Below, one piece after another: positions 18,439 to 26,688 of a stretch of DNA of 64,000 nt (its first letter is position 1; every line of letters begins with the position of its first letter). Under the pieces are notes generated by a model. It searched no databases. It saw only the letters and a program-made list of their open reading frames with translations, and had not been told where the DNA came from. This DNA is from Pseudomonas mandelii (lineage in GTDB: Bacteria; Pseudomonadota; Gammaproteobacteria; Pseudomonadales; Pseudomonadaceae): contig NZ_RCZA01000013.1 in assembly GCF_006438925.1 (NCBI RefSeq), forward strand, positions 210,477 to 274,476. Reading direction: 5' to 3'. A program made the translations under genes and the position numbers.

Positions 18439-18552
18439 GGTGGGATCCTCGTAATGGGAGGGAAGTACTTCGCTGATTTGGCTCCCAAGTAAATGGTGCG
18501 TTACGTGCGCAACGTGCTCAAGAAAGTCCTCCTCCATGCAGCCGCCGGACAA

Positions 18553-18573
18553 CGAACCACGAACCACGAACCA
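18553..18573. repeat. 7-bp tandem repeat
   Basis: Three perfect units of CGAACCA in a row with a partial fourth. It lies upstream of the small gene at 18438 and is likely a slippage product. Confidence 0.8.
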
Positions 18574-18699
18574 CGATGCTCCCCTGTCGGAACAGGCGCA
18601 TCAATCGGCAGATCTGAATAAGGAACTGACCAAGACCGGTCCACGCAGTACTCATTGGTTGAACGGTTTAACCGATAGCCGATCAATCCTCATGGAGAG

Positions 18700-18720
18700 G
18701 CCCGCCTTACACGGGCTTTT
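18700..18720 (+). terminator. terminator-like hairpin 1
   Basis: GCCCG and CGGGC form a 5-bp stem followed by TTTT. No gene on the plus strand ends just before it. Confidence 0.4.
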
Positions 18721-18811
18721 GCCCGCGCTTTCGTATCCGCCCTGTCATGCCTTCGTCACACCCACCAAGCACAATGCGGTCAGCCAAAAGGATTTGGCCC
18801 CATCGACAGAG

Positions 18812-18836
18812 AACCCGGCTAAGTGCCAGGTTTTTT
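18812..18836 (+). terminator. terminator-like hairpin 2
   Basis: AACCCGGC and GCCAGGTT pair with one mismatch and are followed by six T. The preceding 25 bases resemble those before hairpin 3. Confidence 0.5.
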
Positions 18837-18919
18837 CGTTCCAGCGACATGCTTTTCACGAAGTGCTCACAGAACAGAGCGCAGATTGAACGGACAAAAG
18901 GATTTGACCCCATACAGAG

Positions 18920-18943
18920 AGCCCGCCATGCGCGGGCTTTTTG
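18920..18943 (+). terminator. terminator-like hairpin 3
   Basis: AGCCCGC and GCGGGCT form a perfect stem followed by TTTTT. It directly precedes the integrase scrap on the other strand. Confidence 0.6.
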
Positions 18944-18962
18944 TTGTCAGACATTCCTGCGG

Positions 18963-19055
18963 CTAAGCTCCCCACTCTCTCGAAATGTAGTCAGGGAGGG
19001 TGTAGTCCTTCGCACGAGGTTTGGCGTGTCGGACCGCGGTATCGGTGAGGGTCAT
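18963..19055 (-). pseudogene. tyrosine integrase N-terminal scrap (DUF4102 type)
   Basis: Thirty codons beginning MTLTDTAVRHAKPRAKDYTL match the arm-binding N-terminus of P4-like integrases, which typically open with ALTDxAIRxAKP. The rest of the ~400-residue enzyme is gone; the frame stops soon after. Such integrases insert islands at tRNA genes, but no tRNA gene is visible beside it. It marks a lost integrative element. Confidence 0.65.
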
Positions 19056-19213
19056 CGTACAATCTCCGTCTCGTTTGGATGGAGGAGATTTGTACGGTTT
19101 GCCGACTGTCGGAATTCCCAAGCTGTCAGTAGTGACGGCAGCACGGGCCAGGAGGGTCTGCAATCGTTGCCGCACGGCTCCTGGCAGTTGCCATTGCACG
19201 CATAGTCAAAGGG

Positions 19214-19231
19214 TTTTTGCGTAGCGCAAAC
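19214..19231 (-). terminator. terminator behind the MFS exporter gene
   Basis: On the reverse strand TTTGCG, loop CTA, CGCAAA is followed by more A/T bases (read as a T-rich tail on the other strand). It lies 12 bases past the MFS stop. Confidence 0.45.
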
Positions 19232-19242
19232 GCCTCAATAGA

Positions 19243-20436
19243 TCATCGTGAAAGAGGCGTAGTCGTCCGCGATACGAACAACGCTAGTACAGCAGCAATC
19301 AGAAGAAATACCCCACTCGCGATGAATGTGGCCTGATAGCCAACTCCGTCATACAGCAACCCACCCACCGTCGCGCCAAGCGTAATCGCCAACTGAATCA
19401 CCGCCACCATCAGGCCGCCTCCGGTCTCAGCATCTCGTGGAAGCGTGCGTGACAGCCATGTGAACCAGCCTACTGGCGCGCATGTAGCAATCAGACCCCA
19501 TACCCCCAGCAAGACTGCAGTAGTCCACATCGAACTACCATAGACCAGTAAAGTCACGGCTATCCCCGACATCAACAATGGGATGATCATGAGTACCCGA
19601 TAAAGGCTTTTGTTCAACACCGAACCGATCACCATCGTACCCGCCAATCCTGCCATCCCAATGATCAGCAATAGCAGGGACAGTTCAGACACATTAACGT
19701 GGGTCACCGACTCGAGAAACGGGCGCAGATAGGTAAACAACGCAAACTGCCCCATGAACAGAAAGCCTACTGCCGCCATACCTAACGCGACCTTGGCACT
19801 ACCTAGCAGCCGAAACACATCAGTTGCAGATCCAGACGCCTTATCGCCAGGCATTTTCGGCAAGGTAAACGCCTGCCAACAGAGCGCGACAGCCGCAAGC
19901 GGCACCACACAAAAGAACGCTCCTCGCCAACCGATCAGTCCGCCCATGAAGCTACCAATGGGTGCGGCTACCGCTGTAGCCAACGCGGTGCCACCCTGAA
20001 TCAAAGCGATGGCCTTGGGTACAAAGCCTTCTGGAGCAATCCGCATGATGACGGCGGTCGACATTGCCCAGCTGCCTCCAATCGCGATCCCCAAAATCGC
20101 TCGACCAACCATCAGCGTTGAATAATTTGGGGCAAAGGCGACGAGAGTACCGGAGGCAATCATCAATGCTGTCAGGAACAGTAAAACGGGCCTACGGTCG
20201 AGTCGGCGAATGACTGAGGAAATGAAAAGACTGGTGACAACCGCGAAGAGGCCGGAAATGGAAATCGCTTGTCCAGCCTGCCCCTCAGTCAGCACTAGAT
20301 CGGTCGCAATCGGTGTGAGCAAACTCACCGGCAGAAACTCCGAAGTCACCAGGGCGAAGGCGCACAGCGACATCGCCAGGACGGCTCCCCATACCTGTCG
20401 GCTCGCTGCTTGAATAGGTAAAGCAGTACTGTTCAT
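19243..20436 (-). CDS. MFS drug/sugar exporter, DHA1 family
   Basis: A 397-residue protein with 12 hydrophobic segments of the DHA1/AraJ-like branch. The start region ALVTSEFLPVSLLTPIATDL, the loop RRLDRRPVLL and motif C-like GIAIGGSWAMSTAVIMR fit. It should export small solutes by proton antiport. A very strong GGAGGAG lies 6 bases before the ATG. It follows a secreted hydrolase gene in the same direction, but a terminator between them suggests a separate promoter. The LysR gene nearby may control both. Confidence 0.87.
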   Translation of the reverse strand: MNSTALPIQAASRQVWGAVLAMSLCAFALVTSEFLPVSLLTPIATDLVLTEGQAGQAISISGLFAVVTSLFISSVIRRLDRRPVLLFLTALMIASGTLVAFAPNYSTLMVGRAILGIAIGGSWAMSTAVIMRIAPEGFVPKAIALIQGGTALATAVAAPIGSFMGGLIGWRGAFFCVVPLAAVALCWQAFTLPKMPGDKASGSATDVFRLLGSAKVALGMAAVGFLFMGQFALFTYLRPFLESVTHVNVSELSLLLLIIGMAGLAGTMVIGSVLNKSLYRVLMIIPLLMSGIAVTLLVYGSSMWTTAVLLGVWGLIATCAPVGWFTWLSRTLPRDAETGGGLMVAVIQLAITLGATVGGLLYDGVGYQATFIASGVFLLIAAVLALFVSRTTTPLSR

Positions 20437-20558
20437 CTAATCTCCTCCAATACGTAAAGCTCCAACACCTGCGAAGAAAGCGTGGCGTCGGCATTGCTAT
20501 GCGGGTACATCGAGTGATCCCCTAGGCTCAGAACTGCTGAGCTGAAAGGAATCGAAAG

Positions 20559-20579
20559 GCCCCGCTCAATGCCGGGGCC
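20559..20579 (-). terminator. terminator behind the hydrolase gene
   Basis: GGCCCCG and CGGGGCC form a perfect 7-bp stem; on the reverse strand it is followed by TTTCG. It lies 35 bases past the hydrolase stop. Confidence 0.65.
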
Positions 20580-20613
20580 AGGTATTAGGTTGCGTGGCCG
20601 TTTGACGACAACG

Positions 20614-21642
20614 TCACTTGAGGTTGGTTTGGAAGAACGAGGTCAGCTTGCCAAAAGGGATGAGGTCGACCCGATCGTAGAGATCCACGTGGCCCGCACC
20701 TGGAATGATGACTAGCTCTTTGGGTTGGCCAGCCAGTCGATAAGCCTCTTCACTGAATTCACGCGAGTGAGCATTTTCACCAGCGATGAACAGCATCGGG
20801 CGCGGTGAGATCGTCTCGATATCGTTGAACGGATAGAAGTTCATGAACTTGGCGTTGCTGATCAGCGTCGGGTGAGTGGTCAGTAACGGTGACTGACCTT
20901 TGGGGGTGAACTCACCACGTGGCGTGCGGTAGAAATCGTAGAACTCGCGTTCGATAGGATTGGATTTGTCCGTCAGCTCATGGACAGTTCCGCTGGTGTA
21001 CTTGGTTTCGCCACCGGTGAACTCGACATAACGCTGCTCGGCAGCAGCGGCGATAGCTTGCTTCCTCTGCTCGACAGTGACGGAATGCTTCAGGCCATTT
21101 CGGTTGGCTGCGCCCATGTCGTACATGCTGACCGTGGCAATGGCCTTCATCCGAGGGTCGATCTTGGCGGCGCTAATGACGAAGCTGCCGCTACCACAAA
21201 TGCCCAGGACACCTATCCGGTTCCGATCAACGAATGTCTGTGTGCCAAGGTAATCCACAGCGGCACTGAAGTCTTCAGCATAGATTTCTGGCGAGACCGC
21301 GTTGCGCGGTTGCCCGCCGCTTTCGCCCCAGAACGACAGATCGATGGCAAGGGTGACGAAACCTTGCTCTGCCAGTTTCTGGGCATACAAGTTCGAACTC
21401 TGCTCTTTGACCGCGCCCATGGGATGGCCAACGATGATCGCAGCGCTTTTACTGCCAGGTTTCAAATCTTTAGGAACGAACAGATTCCCTGCAGTTTTCA
21501 TCTGGTACTGATTTTTGAAGGTCACCCGTTGCATCGTGACCTTCTCACTTTTGTAAAAGTTATCGGCTCCGTTAGACATGTCGGCTCCCAGTGCAGAGAG
21601 CGACGACATCAGAAGGCCGAGCAAGATTACAAGTTTTCTCAT
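20614..21642 (-). CDS. exported alpha/beta hydrolase with Cys nucleophile
   Basis: A 342-residue protein. The signal peptide is MRKLVILLGLLMSSLSALGA, and the rest is an alpha/beta-hydrolase like dienelactone hydrolase or YcjY. The oxyanion strand is AAIIVGHPMGAVKEQSSN. The nucleophile elbow reads GVLGICGSGSFV, with Cys where Ser is usual (G-x-C-x-G, as in dienelactone hydrolase). The catalytic His is in IPGAGHVDLYD. The substrate is unknown, probably an ester, lactone or amide in the periplasm. It diverges from a LysR gene 191 bases away, with a LysR box between. Confidence 0.85.
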   Translation of the reverse strand: MRKLVILLGLLMSSLSALGADMSNGADNFYKSEKVTMQRVTFKNQYQMKTAGNLFVPKDLKPGSKSAAIIVGHPMGAVKEQSSNLYAQKLAEQGFVTLAIDLSFWGESGGQPRNAVSPEIYAEDFSAAVDYLGTQTFVDRNRIGVLGICGSGSFVISAAKIDPRMKAIATVSMYDMGAANRNGLKHSVTVEQRKQAIAAAAEQRYVEFTGGETKYTSGTVHELTDKSNPIEREFYDFYRTPRGEFTPKGQSPLLTTHPTLISNAKFMNFYPFNDIETISPRPMLFIAGENAHSREFSEEAYRLAGQPKELVIIPGAGHVDLYDRVDLIPFGKLTSFFQTNLK

Positions 21643-21766
21643 GAAGTGCTCCCATCAGTGAATAGATGCTGATCGACGTGGTTGCCGGGTCTGGATCAGC
21701 AGATCGTGTGCGCCCTGCCTGTGACCACAGGTGAGGCTTGCCCTATTCTCTGGGAATACGTCATGC

Positions 21767-21782
21767 TTGATAATCTAATCAA
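21767..21782. promoter_or_regulatory. LysR-type binding box
   Basis: TTGAT, six bases, ATCAA is a perfect dyad in the space between the divergent hydrolase and LysR genes. It fits the T-N11-A core bound by LysR regulators. Confidence 0.6.
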
Positions 21783-21833
21783 AGCTTGTTGAAGTTATAA
21801 GCACAGCTAATCAATTGCGACAGGCAGGGTCCA

Positions 21834-22733
21834 ATGCCACGACATAACCTGAACGATCTTCTGGCCTTTGTGACGATCGCCAGAGAAGGCAGCTTTACAC
21901 GAGCGGCCGCCCACTTGGGTGTCACGCAGTCCGCCCTGAGCCAGACTGTTTCCGGGCTTGAAAAGCGGCTGAAGATTCGTCTACTTACGCGCACCACTCG
22001 TAGCGTTTCGCCGACCAGTGCGGGTGAACGCTTGATGCAAGCCATCGGTCATCGTTTCGACGAGATCGAGGCCGAGCTGGATGCGTTGACCGAACTTCGT
22101 GACAAGCCTGCAGGTACGGTGCGCATTACCTGCGGTGATTTTGTTCTAAAGACAATCCTCCTTCCGCGACTCACGCCTTTGCTCCTTGAATACCCCGATA
22201 TCAAGGTTGAGTTTGATATCAACTATGGCTTCCGAGACATCGTTGCTGACCGCTTCGATGCGGGCATCAGATTTGGCGACACCGTCGATAAAGATATGAT
22301 CGCCGTTCCAATCGGACCCGAGGTAAGGATGGCTACAGTGGCATCGCCATCATATTTCGCACGCAACCGTGTGCCAAAAAAACCGCAGGATCTGGTGAAT
22401 CACAGCTGTATCGACATACGCTATCCAACCCTAGGCGGACTTGATGCCTGGGAATTCGAAAAGCGCGGTCGCAAGGTCAACGTGCGTGTCGTTGGCCAGG
22501 TCATTGTGAACACAAGTGCGCACGTCCCGGCTGCGGCTGTTAACGGCTTAGGCATCGCCTATTTACCGGAAGAAGAGTTTGCCCCGCACATTGAGGATGG
22601 TCGCTTGGTGCGGGTACTGGAAGACTGGTGCCCTTTGTTCTCGGGCTATCACTTGTACTACCCAAGCCGTCGTTTGCCGACGCCGGCCTTTTCGCTGGTT
22701 CTGAATGCTCTTCGAGGCGAGGCTTTATTTTAA
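21834..22733 (+). CDS. LysR-family transcriptional regulator
   Basis: A 299-residue regulator. The N-terminal winged helix reads LAFVTIAREGSFTRAAAHLG then VTQSALSQTVSGLEKRL, and a periplasmic-binding-like effector domain follows (about 90-295). AGGCAGGG lies before the ATG. It is divergent from the secreted hydrolase, with the MFS exporter beyond, and most likely controls that pair through the dyad at 21767. The effector is unknown. Confidence 0.92.
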   Translation: MPRHNLNDLLAFVTIAREGSFTRAAAHLGVTQSALSQTVSGLEKRLKIRLLTRTTRSVSPTSAGERLMQAIGHRFDEIEAELDALTELRDKPAGTVRITCGDFVLKTILLPRLTPLLLEYPDIKVEFDINYGFRDIVADRFDAGIRFGDTVDKDMIAVPIGPEVRMATVASPSYFARNRVPKKPQDLVNHSCIDIRYPTLGGLDAWEFEKRGRKVNVRVVGQVIVNTSAHVPAAAVNGLGIAYLPEEEFAPHIEDGRLVRVLEDWCPLFSGYHLYYPSRRLPTPAFSLVLNALRGEALF

Positions 22734-22802
22734 CGCAGCGTATGTTTGGTGCTTGGACACGACAGTTACCGGGTGCTGTCGATGATTTGACCTCCGTCAG
22801 GC

Positions 22803-23753
22803 GTGAGGCTGTATCCCGTCAAGAACTGCGCAGGCCGCGAGGGCACGTTGAGCTACGACCGTCTGGTGCTGGCGGCCGGCAGCCAGTTGGCCCGCCCCAC
22901 GGTGCCAGGCCTTGCCGAGCACGCCTTCGACGTTGATCAGATCGAAGCCGCAGTGCGCCTGGAAAACCACATCAAATCCCTCAAGAACCGGCCGTACAGC
23001 GCTGCCCGTAACACGGTGGTGGTCGCCGGTGGCGGTTTCACCGGGATCGAGACCGGCACCGAGATGCCGGCACGTCTGCGGGCCGTGCTCGACGGCGATC
23101 AGGACGTGCGAGTGATCATCATCGACCGTGCCCCGCAGATCGGAGCGACGATGGGTGCAGGGATTCGTGCGTCGATCATCGAGGCGTCCGAACACCTGGG
23201 TGTCGAATGGGTGGTCAACGCCACTGTCGCGGCAGTGGACGCAAACGGCGTGCCCCTTGCCGATGGTCGCCACATCGAGAGCCAGACGGTGGTCTGGACC
23301 GTCGGTTTCCGCGCCAGCCCGCTGACCGAACAGATGAACAGCACCCGCGATGCCCAAGGCCGCCTGCACGTAGATGAGAACCTGAAGGTGTTCGGCCAGG
23401 ACAATGTCTACGCCGCCGGCGACGTCGCCTATGCCGCCACCGACGACCTTGGTAACTTCGCAGCCATGTCCTGCCAGCATGCGATCTCTCTGGGACGCTA
23501 TGCCGGGAATAACGTCGCCGCGGATCTTCTAGGCGTCGCGCCAACCCCCTACCGCCAGCCCAAGTACGTGACCTGCCTCGATCTGGGTGTCTGGGGCGCG
23601 GTGTACACCGAAGGCTGGGATCGCCAGCTCAAGCTGGTCAAGGAAGAGGCCAAGGAACTCAAGACGCAGATCAACACCCAATGGATCTACCCGCCGGCAG
23701 CTGATCGGGCCACCGCCCTGGCAGCGGCCGACCCGATGATTCCGGTGGCCTGA
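22803..23753 (+). pseudogene. NADH dehydrogenase-like flavoprotein lacking its N-terminus
   Basis: The frame encodes the C-terminal two thirds of a type-II NADH dehydrogenase-like oxidoreductase. True homology starts near residue 14 (GTLSYDRLVLAAGSQLARPT). The second nucleotide motif VVVAGGGFTGIE and the FAD-contact segment NVYAAGDVAYA are intact. The first ~100 residues, with the FAD-binding GxGxxG, are missing, and the LysR gene tail is fused just upstream. Without the first Rossmann fold it cannot hold FAD, so I call it a pseudogene. The break suggests a deletion between two formerly separate loci. Confidence 0.8.
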
Positions 23754-23832
23754 TCACCCGGCCTGAACACGGCGCCCGTCCAGCAGGACGGGCGCCCGCC
23801 GAGCAACGCTGTACCTTTCGAGGGAACTGGCT

Positions 23833-24122
23833 ATGTTCGCATTCTTCGTGTCACCCCAGCGTGTCCTGAAACTGTTCAAGTACTTGCTGACAGGCGCAAT
23901 GGTCATCCTGGTCATCGGGACCCTGCTGGCCTACAGCCTCAGCGCTGTCGATGACCTGGCCAGCACTTGCCAAACTGCTGGGCATGCCGCAACCAGCATC
24001 AATCGAGATCGACTACGTGATGCACGGGATGGCCCATCAGCACTTCGTGCTGGCGGGCCTTTTTTTATCTAACCATGCGCTGCTGCTCCGTCACTCTCGC
24101 GCCGAGAGAACGGTTTTCGCCT
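23833..24122 (+). pseudogene. small membrane protein with a frameshift
   Basis: The frame starts MFAFFVSPQRVLKLFKYLLT with a good hydrophobic helix (GAMVILVIGTLLAYSL), but after about residue 43 the sensible protein moves to the next frame: LAKLLGMPQPASIEIDYVMH, then HFVLAGLFL and a stop at 24122. In the original frame the tail is nonsense to 24072. One indel near 23960 explains both. It lies 80 bases after the flavoprotein relic and may have been its membrane partner. Family unknown. Confidence 0.5.
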
Positions 24123-24155
24123 GAAGTTCTTGACCCAGGAAATAGGAGAACGGCC

Positions 24156-24325
24156 ATGACAATGCAACTGGACTACCTTTCCGACGGTTCGTCGGCATCC
24201 ATCTGGAGGGGATGGCTGAGTCTAAGAGTCTGGAGATCGAACAAGAGCTGATCGCTAAATGCGACATCCCGGTTTTCTCAGACGAACCACACGGGATGGC
24301 AATTGTGTTGGTCCGTTTCTGGTAG
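24156..24325 (+). pseudogene. unrecognised frameshifted small gene
   Basis: ATG at 24156 has AGGAGA well placed upstream and starts MTMQLDYLSDG, but stops after 31 codons. A second frame from about 24187 to 24325 reads smoothly as FVGIHLEGMAESKSLEIEQE and on to PHGMAIVLVRFW. Together they look like one broken gene. I do not recognise the family. Confidence 0.35.
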
Positions 24326-24444
24326 GCGTACCGTCGCCATTTTCTGACCACGGTAGTCAAGTTGACTGTCCTAACCGGTGACAAATAAATCCCCGACCAT
24401 TACAATTTGATTAACATCGACCGTTTCAAGGTACAGACAATTCC

Positions 24445-24630
24445 ATGGAAAATAAAACTGCACGACTAACTGTGCTCATTGATCCCGTCAAGAAAAAAGC
24501 GCTTGAGGAGCTTTGCGCATCTCAGGATCTGACGCCTTCTCAGGTCGTTCGTCAGCTCATTCGGGACTATCTGGAGACGCATGGCGTTTCCTACGCTACC
24601 AAAAGCAAAACTGCGGCCAATGGTAAGTGA
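24445..24630 (+). CDS. ribbon-helix-helix DNA-binding protein
   Basis: A 61-residue RHH (CopG/Arc-like) protein. The beta strand is ARLTVLIDPVKKKALEELC, then turn SQDLTPSQVVRQLIRDYLE forms the second helix. Such dimers bind short operator repeats and often serve as antitoxins or plasmid copy-number regulators, but no toxin gene is adjacent. A decayed copy of the same protein lies at 27675-27840. The upstream A+T-rich stretch (24401-24430) may hold its own operator. An orphan regulator in a relic field. Confidence 0.78.
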   Translation: MENKTARLTVLIDPVKKKALEELCASQDLTPSQVVRQLIRDYLETHGVSYATKSKTAANGK

Positions 24631-24693
24631 TTCATCTGCGCATGAGCGGGTACGACGAATGCCTGCTCATCGCCCCTTCTACTCTCTTGCAAC

Positions 24694-24939
24694 TCATCTC
24701 CAACCTTGGGTCTTGTCGATCTCGGCGTAACGGCCCAGTGCGCCACTGAAGTCAGCATGATACGGCTGTGAGCCGAGTGCGTGAAAAATCCCTGCCTTGT
24801 CGATCTTGCCAAGGACTCTTTCATCCGAAGCCAGAGGCGCCAAGAAGAAGATCAATAAAATCAACGTGACGGCGTGCGCAAAACCCGCGATGGGGCTGTT
24901 GCCGCCATTGCGGATGTTGGTCGCTGTTCGAGTGATCAC
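24694..24939 (-). pseudogene. SulP anion transporter with a large internal deletion
   Basis: An 81-codon frame fuses two distant parts of a SulP protein. The first part, ARTATNIRNGG-like (RTATNIRNGGNSPIAGFAHA) plus the helix AVTLILLIFFLAPLA, comes from the late membrane domain. It runs straight into DERVLGKIDKAGIFHALGSQ, the C-terminal STAS domain. Several helices between are gone. A nine-C run (24973-24981) lies in the decayed upstream part. Non-functional remnant of a sulfate or bicarbonate transporter. Confidence 0.65.
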
Positions 24940-25070
24940 GAGGCCTAGGGTAGCGCCACGACGCCGACGAAGCCCCCCCCCGAGACGCTATTCGAAGTCA
25001 ATGCTCGCGCCGTAACAAGCCTGCTTTCCAGGCCTCTCGAATCGCAATCATGACTAGCCTCGCATTGGCC

Positions 25071-25102
25071 GCATGTGCATACTATTCACACGCAGTGATA
25101 AT
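25071..25102 (+). repeat. A+T-rich upstream element, copy 1
   Basis: This 32-bp stretch matches the element at 29635-29666 (reverse strand) at 26 of 32 positions by eye, with the shared core GCAGTGATAAT. Both lie about 90-110 bases upstream of a copy of the 76-residue gene. Confidence 0.6.
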
Positions 25103-25191
25103 CGAAAAGCAATTATCCTCGCTTCGTACGATACCAGCGACACTGTAGATTCGGTGCCGAGAGCGCATAAACATATGCCCGGAGACCCCGC

Positions 25192-25422
25192 ATGAAACGC
25201 GAAGACGTCAAAACCAAACACGCTGAAGGCATGCACTTCGACACGCATGTGATAGTCAATCCGGCCAATACGCACGAGTGGATCATTCTTTTCAAAAAGG
25301 AAGCAGGCAGAAGCTATTTTCTGGTCAATGACAACGAGGAAATTGAGTCATTTGGACACCTCGATGAACTGATCCATGAGCTTCGAGAGCTTGGTATCAA
25401 GTCCGCCGAAGTTCATTTCTGA
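25192..25422 (+). CDS. 76-residue conserved hypothetical protein, module copy 1
   Basis: A soluble 76-residue protein starting MKREDVKTKHAEGMHFDTHV. It has a basic N-terminus, a central beta-like part (IILFKKEAGRSYFLVNDNEE) and a C-terminal helix (LDELIHELRELGIKSAEVHF). A near-identical copy is at 29292-29522. In both places it is followed at about 25 bases by a 64-residue gene, dead in this copy. No family with known function is recognised. The tight conservation suggests a working small protein. Confidence 0.75.
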   Translation: MKREDVKTKHAEGMHFDTHVIVNPANTHEWIILFKKEAGRSYFLVNDNEEIESFGHLDELIHELRELGIKSAEVHF

Positions 25423-25446
25423 TGATTCCACCTAGAGAGTTTGATC

Positions 25447-25590
25447 ATGTCAGTAAAGGTTGAGTATCTGTCCGGTCAGAGCGGAGCGCTTTGATCTGTT
25501 TGTTTTGGTAGCCGCTGCATCCAATTTCGGACTGAGCAGGGGCAAAGGACTATGCCGCCATACTCAAAGAAAGAATCGACGCACCCATGC
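25447..25590 (+). pseudogene. dead copy of the 64-residue module gene
   Basis: It begins MSVKVEYLSGQSGAL, matching MSVRVEHLSSQSEDL of the intact gene at 29073-29267. The next codon, Trp in the intact copy, is TGA here (25492-25494). A frameshift follows near 25548: after FRTEQG the homologous KDYAAILKERIDAP is found in another frame. At least two inactivating changes, so this gene is dead while its partner 76-residue gene is intact. Confidence 0.75.
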
Positions 25591-26234
25591 CTTCCCGCCA
25601 ACTCACCCCGCCGCTCACAGTCAAGACCACTGATCAATGCTGATCCGGACATTTCCCTCCATTGGGCAACCTCGACGCTTGTCGAGTAGAGACAGAACAC
25701 CAAGCCCCTTGACGATGAAAGCCATCGAAAGACAGCTCAGAACACCCCATGAACTGTTGCCTATTAATTGACGGTGGGCTGGCCAGGTTTTATCGCGCAC
25801 GGTACTGAAGCCCCAGGCACCACTAGCCCTCGCGCACTCAAACAGGATTGCCGGGCACCTCTCTCATCGCGTTTATCATGGCCAACTCCCCTTCGCCCCC
25901 AGCTATTTTGATCCGCTATACCGTCTTCATCTGAGCCTATCGTTCTCGCCCATAACTTCAGCGCCTTGACGCTTGGGACATTCGCGCGCGCAAAAAAATG
26001 GCCACACGAGGTGGCCTAAGACGGGTTCAAGCATAGGAGGATCTCTATTGACCACCAGATACAGGCCCGCCCTGAAGTCTTAGGGCCAATAGAGTGGCTC
26101 CGCTGGCTGATAAACCCCTTCATCAGCAGCGCTCAGCCGGCAATTTGATCCTGGTCTGTGGGTCAGGACCTCGCTGCCTTGCATTATAATAGTGTTAACA
26201 TGCAGTTGTAATCAATGTCTAATTAGGGGATCGC
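25591..26234. other. gene-free stretch with a possible promoter
   Basis: No gene is supported in these 640 bases. A small hairpin (GGCCACACGAGGTGGCC) lies near 26000. At 26183-26215 is an A+T-rich stretch with TATAAT and TTAACATGCAGTTGTAAT, partly like the repeated element at 25071, 27632 and 29635; it could be the old promoter of the malic enzyme relic. Confidence 0.45.
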
Positions 26235-26462
26235 ATGACTACCGACTTCAAGAAGGCCGCGCTGGATTACCACGAATTCCCAATCCCTGGAAAAATCAGC
26301 ATCGCGCTGACCAAGCCTGCCAACACAGCCGCCCAACTCGCACTGGCCTACAGCCCAGGCGTAGCCGAGCCCGTACGCGAAATTGCGAAGGACCCAGAGA
26401 ATGTCCTTTTTCACGGCTGGCAGCTGCCGCACTTGGGATTATCCAGTCGCTGCACCTTCTGA
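26235..26462 (+). pseudogene. maeB: malic enzyme N-terminal scrap
   Basis: The first 56 codons match the start of NADP-malic enzyme (MaeB): FKKAALDYHEFPIPGKISIA, then QLALAYSPGVAEPVREIAKD. A strong AGGGGA precedes the ATG. At about 26403 the homology stops abruptly and unrelated codons run to a stop at 26462. A full enzyme has over 400 residues, with the NAD(P) domain and catalytic Lys absent here. The gene was cut by a deletion or insertion. Confidence 0.8.
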
Positions 26463-26688
26463 AATTCGGCAGTCCGCCACGTGCAAAGTCATCTGCTTTT
26501 TGGCTGATCACTTAAGCCCCCTCTGCTGCTCCAGCAGACGATCCTGTTCACCGATCAGAAGAAACAACAGCCAACAGCTTCAACACTTAATGAGCAGACC
26601 CGTCTAAATCGCGAGAACCCGGTGATATCAGATATGCGTAATCGGTTGGCTTTTTTGCTTCTCATACCTTTGAGACAAGGGTGAATAA

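Larger units (their letters stand above)
18439..18962. other. gene-free block with three terminator-like hairpins
   Basis: No gene is credible here. The block contains a short tandem repeat (18553-18573), three hairpins each followed by T runs (listed separately) and two near-copies of the phrase AAAAGGATTTGRCCCCAT (18787 and 18896), each just before a hairpin. It borders an integrase scrap. Confidence 0.5.

Noticed and set aside
24973..24981. C9 homopolymer as a phase-variation switch
   Set aside because: It lies in a dead transporter relic, so length change could not restore a product.
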